From: CAZUYC01 sp964624475
Lineage (GTDB): Bacteria; Myxococcota_A; UBA9160; SMWR01
Length of the DNA: 64,000 bases
Direction: 5' to 3'
Assembly: GCA_964624475.1 (NCBI GenBank)
Contig: CAZUYC010000062.1
Coordinates: 40,678-104,677 of the forward strand
Shown: piece after piece, positions 55,728-63,894 of the stretch
Position numbering within the stretch: position 1 is the stretch's first letter
Layout: each line of letters begins with the position of its first letter
Program-made: the position numbers and the translations under genes
Notes under the pieces: model-generated
What the model saw: the letters and a program-made list of their open reading frames with translations, nothing else
Told to the model about the DNA's origin: nothing
Databases searched by the model: none

Positions 55728-56431
55728 CGATGCCCTTCTACGTCTCCCCCGAACAGGTGATGCAGGACAAGGCCGAGTATGCGCGCAAGGGCATCGGTCG
55801 CGGCAAGCCGAGCGTCACGCTCGAGTACGATGCGGGCATGCTGCTGATGGCGGAGAACCCCTCGACACTCTCGAAGATCGGCGAGATCTACGACCGGATC
55901 GCCTTTGCCGGCGTGGGGAAGTTCAGCGAGTTCGACCAGCTCCGGAAGCTCGGCGTCCGCTACGCCGACACCCGGGGCTACGCCTACAGCCGGGACGACG
56001 TGCGGGCGAAGGCGCTGGCGAACGCCTATTCTCAGGCCATGGGCGAGGTGTTCACCCGGGAGCTCAAGCCCCTGGAGGTGGAGGTGATCGTGGTCGAGGT
56101 CGGGGACGACACCCTGGCCGGTCACGAGCAGAACGCCATCTACCGTGTGCAGTTCGACGGCAGCATCAGCGACTACGAGGGGTTCTGCGTGATCGGTGGT
56201 GCCGCGGAGGAGCTCGGGAGCCTGTTGCGTTCCGAGTACCGGAGCGGGCTTCCCCTGAGGGAGGCCCTGCGCCTCGGCTACCGGGCGCTGCAGCGGGCGG
56301 CGGATCGGGAACCGAACGTGACTCCGGACAATCTCGAGGTCTGCCTGCTCGAGCGCGATCGCGTCGGGCGCAAGTTCCGGCGACTGCACACCGATACGCT
56401 CCAGGAGATGCTCTCGACCCAGGGGACCTAG
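55724..56431 (+). CDS. prcA: 20S proteasome alpha subunit PrcA
   Basis: The 235-aa product begins MTMPFYVSPEQVMQDKAEYA, a proteasome alpha start with the gate-forming N-terminal segment and H0 helix (YVSPEQVMQDKAEYARKGI). It lacks a catalytic Thr. Blocks VTLEYDAGMLLMAENPS, LSKIGEIYDRIAFAGVGKF and YADTRGYAYSRDDVRAKALA are typical. It forms the outer rings that dock Mpa. It is translationally coupled to prcB by an ATGA overlap. Confidence 0.95.
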   Translation: MTMPFYVSPEQVMQDKAEYARKGIGRGKPSVTLEYDAGMLLMAENPSTLSKIGEIYDRIAFAGVGKFSEFDQLRKLGVRYADTRGYAYSRDDVRAKALANAYSQAMGEVFTRELKPLEVEVIVVEVGDDTLAGHEQNAIYRVQFDGSISDYEGFCVIGGAAEELGSLLRSEYRSGLPLREALRLGYRALQRAADREPNVTPDNLEVCLLERDRVGRKFRRLHTDTLQEMLSTQGT

Positions 56432-56450
56432 AGCCGGTCGGACGGCGAGC

Positions 56451-57857
56451 GTGCAGAAGCGGATCTACGGAATCGAGACGGAGTACGGCATCATCTTCAC
56501 GCCCGAGGGGCGCAAGACGCTGCCCGTCGAGAAGGCGATCCGCTTCCTCTTCGAGAAGCTGATCACGACCGAGCATTTCCTCAACGTCTTCCTCGAGAAC
56601 GGCGCCCGCTTCTACCAGGACACGGGCTGCCACCCCGAGTACGCGACTCCCGAGTGCGCCTCGCCCCGCCAGGTGGTCCTCTACGACAAGGCGGGGGAGC
56701 GGATCCTCGAGGACCTCCAGCTCTACGCGGAGGAGAAGATCCGCGAGGAGCGCATCACCGGCAAGCTCTCGATCTTCAGGAACAACACCGACTTCGTCGG
56801 CAACTCCTACGGCTGCCACGAGAACTACCTCGTCGACCGCGACGTGGACTTCTACTACCTCGCCGAGCAGCTGATCCCGTTCCTGGTGACGCGCCAGATC
56901 TACACGGGCGCAGGCAAGGTGTTCCAGACCCAGGACGGCATCCACTACTGCGTCAGTCAGCGGGCGCAGCACATCTACCAGAAGATCTCGGGCACCACCA
57001 CCAACGACCGCTCGATCATCAACACCCGCGACGAGCCCCACGCGGACCGGGAGAAGTACCGGCGCCTGCACGTGATCGTCGGCGACTCCAACATGTCCGA
57101 CTACACGAACTTCCTGAAGATCGGGGCCTGCGCGGTTGTCCTCCAGATGATCGAGGACAACTACATCAACCAGGACTTCACGCTGCGCAATCCGGTCAAG
57201 GCGATCAAGGACATCTCCTACGACACGACCTGCAAGCGCAAGCTGCGGCTCGACAACGGGCGCGAGTACTCGCCGATCAACATCCAGCGTGAGTACTGCG
57301 AGATGGCCCAGAAGTACATCGAGCAGTACCCCGTCTCCGACCAGGTGCGGCAGGCGGTGACGATGTGGCAGCACGTGCTCGACTGCCTGGACAGCGATCC
57401 GGACAAGCTCGACCGCGAGGTCGACTGGGTGATCAAGCGCCGGATGATCCAGGCCTACATCGACGCTCGCAACACCACCTGGAACGACCCGCGCGTCTTC
57501 ATGCTGGACCTGCAGTACCACGACATCCGCATGAACCGGGGCCTCTACTACCTGCTCGAGAAGAACGGCCAGGTGGAGCGGGTGCTCGAGGACGAGGAGG
57601 TGCAGAAGGCCAAGACCGAGCCGCCGCCGGACACCCGCGCGCGGATGCGCGGCGAGTTCATCAAGCTCGCGCGCCAGAATTCGATCCAGTACGACCTCGA
57701 CTGGTCGAACATCCGGCTCGGCAACCTGCTGAACGTCCGCGTGATCTGCAACAATCCGTTCGAGACGGACATCGAGAAGGTCGCGGAGCTGGTGCGGACG
57801 ATCCAGAAGACCAACCTGCGCAAGACGAGCCTCTCGAAGCTCGTGATCCAGTCGTAG
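56451..57857 (+). CDS. pafA: Pup-protein ligase PafA
   Basis: The 468-aa product has the metal/nucleotide motif IYGIETEYGI (Glu 9, Glu 11), HPEYATPECASPRQ, FRNNTDFVGNSYGCHENYL and TRDEPHADREKYRRLHVIVG. The RGEFIKLARQNSIQYDLDWS end is the PafA C-terminal domain that binds Pup. PafA activates the C-terminal Glu of Pup with ATP and joins it to substrate lysines. The start is GTG 56451, 19 bases after prcA. Its TAG overlaps the next GTG by one base. Confidence 0.96.
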   Translation: MQKRIYGIETEYGIIFTPEGRKTLPVEKAIRFLFEKLITTEHFLNVFLENGARFYQDTGCHPEYATPECASPRQVVLYDKAGERILEDLQLYAEEKIREERITGKLSIFRNNTDFVGNSYGCHENYLVDRDVDFYYLAEQLIPFLVTRQIYTGAGKVFQTQDGIHYCVSQRAQHIYQKISGTTTNDRSIINTRDEPHADREKYRRLHVIVGDSNMSDYTNFLKIGACAVVLQMIEDNYINQDFTLRNPVKAIKDISYDTTCKRKLRLDNGREYSPINIQREYCEMAQKYIEQYPVSDQVRQAVTMWQHVLDCLDSDPDKLDREVDWVIKRRMIQAYIDARNTTWNDPRVFMLDLQYHDIRMNRGLYYLLEKNGQVERVLEDEEVQKAKTEPPPDTRARMRGEFIKLARQNSIQYDLDWSNIRLGNLLNVRVICNNPFETDIEKVAELVRTIQKTNLRKTSLSKLVIQS

Positions 57858-58201
57858 TGGCGTCGGATCTCGGGCGGAAGCTCGCCGCCGTGCCCCCCGC
57901 CGGCCCAGCGCCCGCGCGGGGCGCCGGCGCGCCCGCCCGCCCCGGACGGCGCGAGCGGCTCGCGCTCGCGGCCCTGGCAGCGCTCCTCGTCGCCTGCGCG
58001 ATCGGGCTCGCGACGGAGCTCTCCCGCAACGCCCGCCTCGAGGCGCGGTTGGCCGAGCTCTCGGGCGAGCTCGTCCGCACCCGCGCCGCGCTCGGCGCGC
58101 ACGAGGCCCGGCTCGACGAGGTGCGCAGCGCCGTCGCCCGGCTCGATGCCCTCGTCCAGGGCGACCCGCTCGCGCCCCCCGCCGGGGAGCCGCGCCCCTA
58201 G
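57857..58201 (+). CDS. Small membrane protein with coiled coil, attached to the proteasome operon
   Basis: The 114-aa product has a Pro/Ala/Arg-rich cytoplasmic start, one membrane helix (about 36-52, LALAALAALLVACAIGLAT) and a coiled coil (about 53-98: LSRNARLEARLAELSGELV, RTRAALGAHEARLDEVRSAV). The GTG start overlaps the pafA stop as TAGTG, which argues for joint translation. The family is not recognised. Bitopic coiled-coil proteins often act as scaffolds or envelope anchors; a link to the proteasome is inferred from position only. Confidence 0.65.
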   Translation: MASDLGRKLAAVPPAGPAPARGAGAPARPGRRERLALAALAALLVACAIGLATELSRNARLEARLAELSGELVRTRAALGAHEARLDEVRSAVARLDALVQGDPLAPPAGEPRP

Positions 58202-58335
58202 CCCGATGGGCTTCGCTCGCAGGCCCGGCAGGGGCCTGCCTTCGCTCGCCTTCGGCTCGCTGCGGGCCGAGCTCCACAGGAGCTCCGGCCCGCTTGCGCC
58301 CGCTGCGCGGAGGCGGACTCTCGCGTCGGCCTCCT
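58202..58335. repeat. Dispersed GC repeat before mreB
   Basis: The region starts TAGCCCGATGGG at the preceding stop, then a CAGGCCCGGCAGGGGCCTG hairpin, then CTTCGCTCGCCTTCGGCTCG. A second palindrome, CCGAGCTCCACAGGAGCTCC, is inserted in it. 58336-58465 shows no other feature except the mreB ribosome binding site. Confidence 0.8.
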
Positions 58336-58465
58336 AGCCCGGCTTCCACGGCCCGCCCGCCGAATCCGCCCTTCCGTCGCCGCTTCCCCTCAACTCCTGC
58401 CGTTCCTGCGCCGATACGCAGCCCACGGGCCGCGGCGGCGCGCGGCGGGGAGGAGCGCAGGGGCG

Positions 58466-59503
58466 ATGCTGTTCGACGCCATCGCGGGGACGTTCTCACA
58501 CGACCTGGCCATCGACCTCGGGACGGCCAACACCCTGGTCTACGTGCGCGGCAAGGGACTCGTCTGCTCGGAGCCCTCGGTCGTGGCGGTGACCGCCGAC
58601 CCGAACGGCCGCGGCGAGAAGGTCCTCGCCGTCGGTCACGAGGCCAAGGAAATGCTGGGCCGCACGCCGAGCGGGATCCGTGCGATCCGGCCGATCAAGG
58701 ACGGAGTGATCGCCGACTTCGAGATCACCGAGGCGATGCTCCGCTACTTCATCCAGCGCGCGCACAACCGCGGCAAGCTCGTCCGCCCGCGCGTGGTGAT
58801 CTGCGTGCCTCCCTGCATCACCAGCGTCGAGAAGCGCGCGGTGCGCGAGTCGGCTCTCTCGGCCGGCGCCCGCGAGGTCTTCCTGATCGAGGAGCCGATG
58901 GCGGCGGCGATCGGAGCGGGCCTCGACGTGACGGCCGCCACCGGCAACATGGTGGTGGACATCGGCGGCGGCACCACCGACGTGGCCGTGATCTCGCTTT
59001 CGGGCATCGTGACGTCGAAGTCGATCCGCTGCGGCGGCGACAAGATGGACGAGGCGATCATCAACTACGTGAAGCGGAAGTACAACATGCTGATCGGCGA
59101 GCGGACCGCCGAGCACATCAAGATGACGATCGGCACCGCCTCGCCCACGGCCAAGACCGAGACGATGGAGATCAAGGGCCGGGACCTCGTCGCGGGGATC
59201 CCCAAGGTCGTGGTCGCGACCTCCGACGAGATCCGCGAGGCGCTCGTCGAGCCGATCCACGCGATCGTCGAGACCGTGCACCTGACCCTCGAGAAGACGC
59301 CGCCGGAGCTCGCGGCCGACATCGTCGACCGCGGCATCATGCTGGTCGGCGGCGGCTCGCTGCTGCGCGAGCTCGACCAGGTCCTGCGCCAGGAGACGAA
59401 GCTCCCGATCCTGCGCAGCGAGGACCCCTTCACAGCCGTCGTCCACGGCGCGGGGATCGCGCTCGACAACATGGCCCTGCTGCGCGAGGTCTCGCTGCCG
59501 TAG
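58466..59503 (+). CDS. mreB: Rod-shape determining actin homologue MreB
   Basis: The 345-aa product has the actin-family phosphate 1 loop AIDLGTANTLVYV, the phosphate 2 motif MVVDIGGGTTDVAVISL, EEPMAAAIGAG and the late GIMLVGGGSLLRELD. It forms membrane-associated filaments that guide peptidoglycan synthesis, so a rod or curved cell is likely. The usual partners mreC and mreD are not directly downstream, which is uncommon. ATG 58466 follows AGGAGCGCAGGGG. Confidence 0.96.
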   Translation: MLFDAIAGTFSHDLAIDLGTANTLVYVRGKGLVCSEPSVVAVTADPNGRGEKVLAVGHEAKEMLGRTPSGIRAIRPIKDGVIADFEITEAMLRYFIQRAHNRGKLVRPRVVICVPPCITSVEKRAVRESALSAGAREVFLIEEPMAAAIGAGLDVTAATGNMVVDIGGGTTDVAVISLSGIVTSKSIRCGGDKMDEAIINYVKRKYNMLIGERTAEHIKMTIGTASPTAKTETMEIKGRDLVAGIPKVVVATSDEIREALVEPIHAIVETVHLTLEKTPPELAADIVDRGIMLVGGGSLLRELDQVLRQETKLPILRSEDPFTAVVHGAGIALDNMALLREVSLP

Positions 59504-59551
59504 CGCTTCGCTCGCGGGCTCCGCGCGGCTGCGCTAACCAGACGCGGCGCG

Positions 59552-60565
59552 ATGCCCGCGTCCCCGACCCTGCCGCTCCTCCTCGCCCACGCCGACTGGG
59601 GCTCGCAGCCGGCGAAGCGCTGGCTCGTCACGGCGCGCCGCGAGGGCCGGCGCTGGCGGGTCGGAGCGCCCGTACGCGTGGAGGCGCCCGGGCGGCTGCT
59701 CCCGGGGCTCGCCAGCGAGGCCGGAAGGAACGGCGCGGTCGTCGCGGGCTTCGACTTCCCGATCGGCCTCCCGCTCGCCTACGCGCGCCGCGCGAGCCTC
59801 CGCGAGTTCCGCCGGCTCCTGCCCGTCCTCGGCGGGGCCTTCTTCGAGGTCGCGGAGCGCCCGGAGGAGATCTCGCTCCTGCGTCCCTTCTACCCGATGC
59901 GGCCCGGCGGCGCGTCGCAGCGCCAGCTCGTGGAAGGCCTCGGGCTCGCGTCGGCCGACGAGCTGCTGCGCGCGTGCGAGCGCGCCACCGGATCGCGCCG
60001 CGCCGCCGCGCCGCTCTTCTGGACGCTCGGTCCCCAGCAGGTCGGAAAGGCCGCGATCGCGGGCTGGGAGGAGGTCCTGATCCCGGCGCTCCGCGGCGCG
60101 CTCGACGTCGCGCTCTGGCCCTTCGAGGGCGCGCTCCCGGAGCTCCTCGCGCCCGGTCGCGTCGTCGTCGCCGAAACCTATCCCGCCGAGTACTACGCGC
60201 GCCTCGGGGTCGACCTCGCGGCGTCGCCCGAGGAGGGGCCCTCCGGAAAGCGCGTGCAGGCGTCGCGCGCGGCACAGGCGCCGCGCCTCGTCGCCGCGGC
60301 GCGCGAGCTCGAGGTCGAGCTCGCGCCGGAGCTGCGCGCGCAGATCGACGACGGCTTCGGCAAGCGGCCCGACGGCGAGGATCGCTTCGACGCCACGGTG
60401 GGCGTCCTCGGCATGCTCGGCGTCGTCACGGGCCGCCATCCCGCGGGCGAGCCCGAGGACCCGGAGATCCGCCGCATCGAGGGCTGGATCCTCGGCCAGT
60501 CCGCACCGGGCGGCGCTTCCGGGGCCGCTTTGGAGGGCTACGGCGGCTGCGGGGACGGTGTTTAG
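59552..60565 (+). CDS. DUF429-like (RNase H-fold) protein
   Basis: The 337-aa product starts with HADWGSQPAKRWLVTARREG, has VVAGFDFPIGLPLAYARR and later VVVAETYPAEYYARLG and EDRFDATVGVLGML. These acidic and ETYP motifs fit the DUF429 superfamily, predicted to have an RNase H-like fold with several metal-binding acids. The activity is unknown. The last two codons and TAG lie inside the 39-bp inverted repeat. Confidence 0.7.
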   Translation: MPASPTLPLLLAHADWGSQPAKRWLVTARREGRRWRVGAPVRVEAPGRLLPGLASEAGRNGAVVAGFDFPIGLPLAYARRASLREFRRLLPVLGGAFFEVAERPEEISLLRPFYPMRPGGASQRQLVEGLGLASADELLRACERATGSRRAAAPLFWTLGPQQVGKAAIAGWEEVLIPALRGALDVALWPFEGALPELLAPGRVVVAETYPAEYYARLGVDLAASPEEGPSGKRVQASRAAQAPRLVAAARELEVELAPELRAQIDDGFGKRPDGEDRFDATVGVLGMLGVVTGRHPAGEPEDPEIRRIEGWILGQSAPGGASGAALEGYGGCGDGV

Positions 60566-60660
60566 ATGTTTCAGATATTCAGATTCTCCGGAGCGAGCCC
60601 CCAGGAGGCCCCCGTGGTGAAGGAGAATCTGAATATCTGAAACATCTAAACACCGTCCCC
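60551..60660. repeat. Perfect 39-bp inverted repeat with 32-base loop
   Basis: The arms at 60551-60589 and 60622-60660 are exact reverse complements (39 of 39). They begin GGGGACGGTGTTTAGATG and contain TTCAGATATTCAGATTCTCC, far richer in A and T than the surroundings. The element covers the stop of the DUF429-like gene and the 5' end of the recQ frame. It could form a cruciform or a very strong terminator. Confidence 0.95.
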
Positions 60661-62612
60661 GCGCAGGCAGCTCGGCAGGTGCGGAGCTCGAGGTCGCGCT
60701 CGCGCGCTTCGGGCACGCCGCGTTCCGCCCCGGACAGCGCGAGGCGATCGAGACCCTGCTCGACGTGGGGCGCCTGCTCCTCGTCGCGCCGACGGGCGGC
60801 GGCAAGAGCCTCAGCTACCAGCTTCCGGCGTGCCTGCTCCCGGGCACGACCCTCGTCGTCTCGCCGCTGATCGCGCTGATGCAGGATCAGGTGGCCGCGC
60901 TCGAGCGCTGCGGCGTCGCGGCGACCTACCTCGCGTCGACGCTCGACGCCGGGGAGGTGCGGCGTCGCCTCGCCGCGGTGGCGCGCGGCGAGTGCTCGCT
61001 CGTCTACGTGGCGCCCGAGCGCCTGGCGCTCCCGGGCTTCCGCGCGCTCGTCGCCGACCTCGACTGCCCGCTCCTCGCCGTCGACGAGGCGCACTGCATC
61101 AGCGAATGGGGCCACGATTTCCGCCCGGAGTACCTCGGAATCGGCGAGGTCGTCGCGAGCCTGCCGAAGGCGCGCGTCCTCGCCTGCACCGCCACCGCGA
61201 CCCCGGTGGTCCGCGACGAGATCCTCGCGCGCCTGGGCCTGCCCGCCGACACGCCTCAGCTCGTGCACGGCTTCGCCCGCCCCGAGCTCTCGCTGCGCGC
61301 CGCCGAGGTGGCGGGCGCGCGCGAGCGGCGCGCCGCGGTCGAGGGCGCGCTGGCCGAGGCCCTCGGCGCCCCGGCCCGTGGCCGGGGGACGGCGATCGTC
61401 TACTCGCCGAGCCGCCGCGGCGCGGAGGAGGAGGCCCTGCGCCTCGCCGCGCTCGGCTGGCGCGCGCGCGCCTACCACGCGGGGCTCGACGGGGCGACGC
61501 GCGACGCCGTGCAGCGGGCCTTCAGGGCGGGGGAGCTCGAGATCGTCGTCGCGACCAACGCCTTCGGCATGGGGATCGACCGGCCCGACGTTCGGGCGGT
61601 GGTACATCTCGGGCCGCCCGGCTCGATCGAGGCCTACTACCAGGAGGTCGGGCGCGCGGGCCGCGACGGCCGGCGCGCGCTCGGGCTCCTGCTGCTCTCG
61701 CCGAACGACCTGCCGCTCCGGCGGCGCCTCATCGAGAGGGCGGCCGACGGCGGATCGCCCTCGCCCGAGATCGTCGAGCACAAGTGGAACCTCTTCCTCG
61801 AGCTCGTCCGCTTCGTCGAGGGCGGGAGCTGCCGCCACGACGCCATCCTCCGCTACTTCGGCGACGAGGCCGAGGCGCTCGCAGGCTGCGGGATCTGCGA
61901 CGTGTGCGCGCGCCTCGCGGACGCCGAAGATTCCGGGTCGGACGCCGAGGAGGTCGCGCTGGTCGTGCGCAAGGCGCTCTCGGCCGTGGCGCGCGTCGAC
62001 GGGCGCTTCGGGCTCGGCGCCGCGGTGGCGCTGCTGCGCGGCGCCGCCGACCCGCGGCTCGTCCGCGCGGGGCTCGACCGCACGCGCACCTTCGGGGTGC
62101 TCGCCGAGCGCAGCGACGAGTGGCTCGGGCGCCTGCTGCGCCGCTGCGTCAGCGCGGGCTTCGTCGACTTCGAGGGCGACGAGCGGCCGGTGCTGCGCCT
62201 CCTGCCGGCGGGCCGCGCGGTGATGCTCGGCGAGCGGACAGCGCGCATCGAGCTCCCGCCGACGCGCGCCCGTCCCGCATCGGGCCGCGATGCCGAGCCC
62301 CCCGCGCACGCCGCCGCGCCCCGGCGGCGGCGCGGCGCGGCTTCGGGGGGAGCGGACGAACTCTCCGCCGGGGAGCGTGCGCTCTGGGAGGCGCTCCGCG
62401 CGCAGCGGCTCGCGGCCGCGCGCTCGGCGGGCGTTCCGCCCTACGTGGTGGCGCACGACCGCACGCTCACGGAGATCGCGCGCGAGAAGCCCCGCAACGC
62501 GAGCGAGCTCGCGCGGATCTACGGCATGGGCCCGGCGCGGATCGCGCGCCACGGCGAGCGCTTCCTCGCCGTGGTGCAGCAGCACCTCGGCGAAGCTCGG
62601 GGACGTTCTTGA
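60633..62612 (+). CDS. recQ: ATP-dependent DNA helicase RecQ, start codon missing
   Basis: The product has RecQ motif 0 (FGHAAFRPGQREAIETLL), Walker A APTGGGKS, DEAHCISEWGHDFRPEY, SAT-equivalent TATATP and the QEVGRAGRDG motif. A zinc-binding RQC part follows (GGSCRHDAILRYFG, CGICDVC), then an HRDC domain (AGVPPYVVAHDRTLTEIARE). No ATG, GTG or TTG precedes motif 0 in frame: the first canonical start is GTG 60765, which would delete it. The open frame begins at 60633 inside the inverted repeat, so the interval given is the maximum open frame and the true start is unknown (ATA 60633 or another rare codon). RecQ unwinds recombination intermediates and binds the SSB tip. Confidence 0.85.
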   Translation: MSETSKHRPRAGSSAGAELEVALARFGHAAFRPGQREAIETLLDVGRLLLVAPTGGGKSLSYQLPACLLPGTTLVVSPLIALMQDQVAALERCGVAATYLASTLDAGEVRRRLAAVARGECSLVYVAPERLALPGFRALVADLDCPLLAVDEAHCISEWGHDFRPEYLGIGEVVASLPKARVLACTATATPVVRDEILARLGLPADTPQLVHGFARPELSLRAAEVAGARERRAAVEGALAEALGAPARGRGTAIVYSPSRRGAEEEALRLAALGWRARAYHAGLDGATRDAVQRAFRAGELEIVVATNAFGMGIDRPDVRAVVHLGPPGSIEAYYQEVGRAGRDGRRALGLLLLSPNDLPLRRRLIERAADGGSPSPEIVEHKWNLFLELVRFVEGGSCRHDAILRYFGDEAEALAGCGICDVCARLADAEDSGSDAEEVALVVRKALSAVARVDGRFGLGAAVALLRGAADPRLVRAGLDRTRTFGVLAERSDEWLGRLLRRCVSAGFVDFEGDERPVLRLLPAGRAVMLGERTARIELPPTRARPASGRDAEPPAHAAAPRRRRGAASGGADELSAGERALWEALRAQRLAAARSAGVPPYVVAHDRTLTEIAREKPRNASELARIYGMGPARIARHGERFLAVVQQHLGEARGRS

Positions 62613-62665
62613 AGGCGAACTCGTGGACGCGGGTTCACGAGTTCGTCTGGAGGAACGCCCCCGGC

Positions 62666-63418
62666 CTAGCGGGCGCGCGCCGTCGCCGGGAGGCTCCGCT
62701 CGAAGGCGCGCTCGACGCCCTGGCGCAGCCCGGCGGTGTCGGCGAAGGAGTCGCGCCGCGGCTCGAGCGACCACTTCGGAGCGTGATGGATCCGCGCGAC
62801 CTGCGCGATCTCCTGGATCAGGTCGAGGCCGGCGAGGCTCTCGTAGAGCGGCTCCCCGTCGGAGGCGAGGATCAGGACGTAGAGCGATGCCGCGGCGATG
62901 CTGCCCCGGTAGCCGGCGACCGCGACGCCGCTCACCGCATCCTGGAGGGCGGACGCGATCGGCAGGGAGCCGCGCAGCGGCAGGTCCCGGCGCACGCCGT
63001 CCCATGAGGCCTGGTAGCCGCCGATCCGGGCCTTCCGCACCACGAGCGAGGGCATCACGAGCACCCCGTAGTCCACCTGCTCCGCGAGCCGCTCCGCGAA
63101 GCGCGACGCCGTGCTGCGCGGATCGACGACGGCTCCCGAGCCCTCGAGCTCGACGCGGGCCGAGCTCCAGAGCCGCCCCGCGCCCGGGGCGTCGAGCACC
63201 GCGAGGGGACGGTCGAGCCGGCGCAGGTAGTGGAGGAGCTCGTTCCACACCGGGGCGCCGCCGCCCGCGAGCTCGGCGGGCGCGGCGAGGCCGAGGTTCA
63301 GCGGCGCCACGACGACCCGGCCGTATCCCGGCGCCGTCGGTGCGTCCTGCGTGCCGGGCGAGGCGCAGGCGAGTGCCGCGAGGGCGAGCGCGAGCGCGCG
63401 GCGGGGCGTGGCGGTCAT
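62666..63418 (-). CDS. Lipoprotein of unknown function
   Basis: The 250-aa product has a lipobox (ALAALAC, Cys about 18). The mature part starts YGRVVVAPLNLGLAAPAELA and has VDYGVLVMPSLVVRKARIGG and DAVSGVAVAGYRGSIAAASL. This recalls envelope lipoproteins of the GNA1162/LpoB-like type, in which a stress- or assembly-related domain binds partners, but the match is weak. It converges on recQ. No family call is made. Confidence 0.65.
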   Translation of the reverse strand: MTATPRRALALALAALACASPGTQDAPTAPGYGRVVVAPLNLGLAAPAELAGGGAPVWNELLHYLRRLDRPLAVLDAPGAGRLWSSARVELEGSGAVVDPRSTASRFAERLAEQVDYGVLVMPSLVVRKARIGGYQASWDGVRRDLPLRGSLPIASALQDAVSGVAVAGYRGSIAAASLYVLILASDGEPLYESLAGLDLIQEIAQVARIHHAPKWSLEPRRDSFADTAGLRQGVERAFERSLPATARAR

Positions 63419-63576
63419 CGAAGCGTTCCTCCCGGAGACGGTCCGCCCCCGGGCGAAGCTCGCCCGTCGGGGGGAGCAGGGGGATCGGCTCGGGGCCCCC
63501 CCGGCTTGAGCCGGCTGCGCGCAGCGGCAGCTCGCGCGCAGGTCGCCTGCGTTCGCGGCGGCTACGCTCGCGCGCT

Positions 63577-63864
63577 GTGGACGGACTCACGCGCCGGCAG
63601 GAGCTGGTGGTGATCCTCGAGCGCGGCGAGCGTTCGTTCGAGGACCTGCGCCGCGAGACGCAGGCGCGCGTGCGCGACCTCGACGACGACCTCGCGCACC
63701 TCGAGCGGAGCCTGCGCCGCGGCCCGCGGCGCCTGCTCGTCGAGCCCGCGCACTGCATCGCCTGCGGCTTCGCCTTCCGCAAGCGCGAGCGCTTCTCGAC
63801 GCCCGGGCGCTGCCCCGTCTGCCGCGAGGAGCGGATCGCCCCGGTCCGGCTTCGGATCGGCTGA
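63577..63864 (+). CDS. HTH plus zinc-ribbon regulator-like protein (COG3357 type)
   Basis: The 95-aa product combines a small winged-helix region (RRQELVVILERGERSFEDLR, VRDLDDDLAHLERSLRRG) with a zinc ribbon, PAHCIACGFAFRKRERF, then GRCPVCREERIAPVRLRI (four cysteines as two CxxC). This architecture is known mostly from archaeal predicted transcription regulators. TACGCT ends 8 bases before GTG 63577, indicating a leaderless start. The target is unknown. Confidence 0.8.
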   Translation: MDGLTRRQELVVILERGERSFEDLRRETQARVRDLDDDLAHLERSLRRGPRRLLVEPAHCIACGFAFRKRERFSTPGRCPVCREERIAPVRLRIG

Positions 63865-63894
63865 TGGACGCTGATCCGCGGCCCGGCGCCGAGG

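Noticed and set aside
60765..60767. GTG 60765 as the recQ start
   Set aside because: It would delete RecQ motif 0, which is well conserved in the preceding 60-80 bases of open frame.
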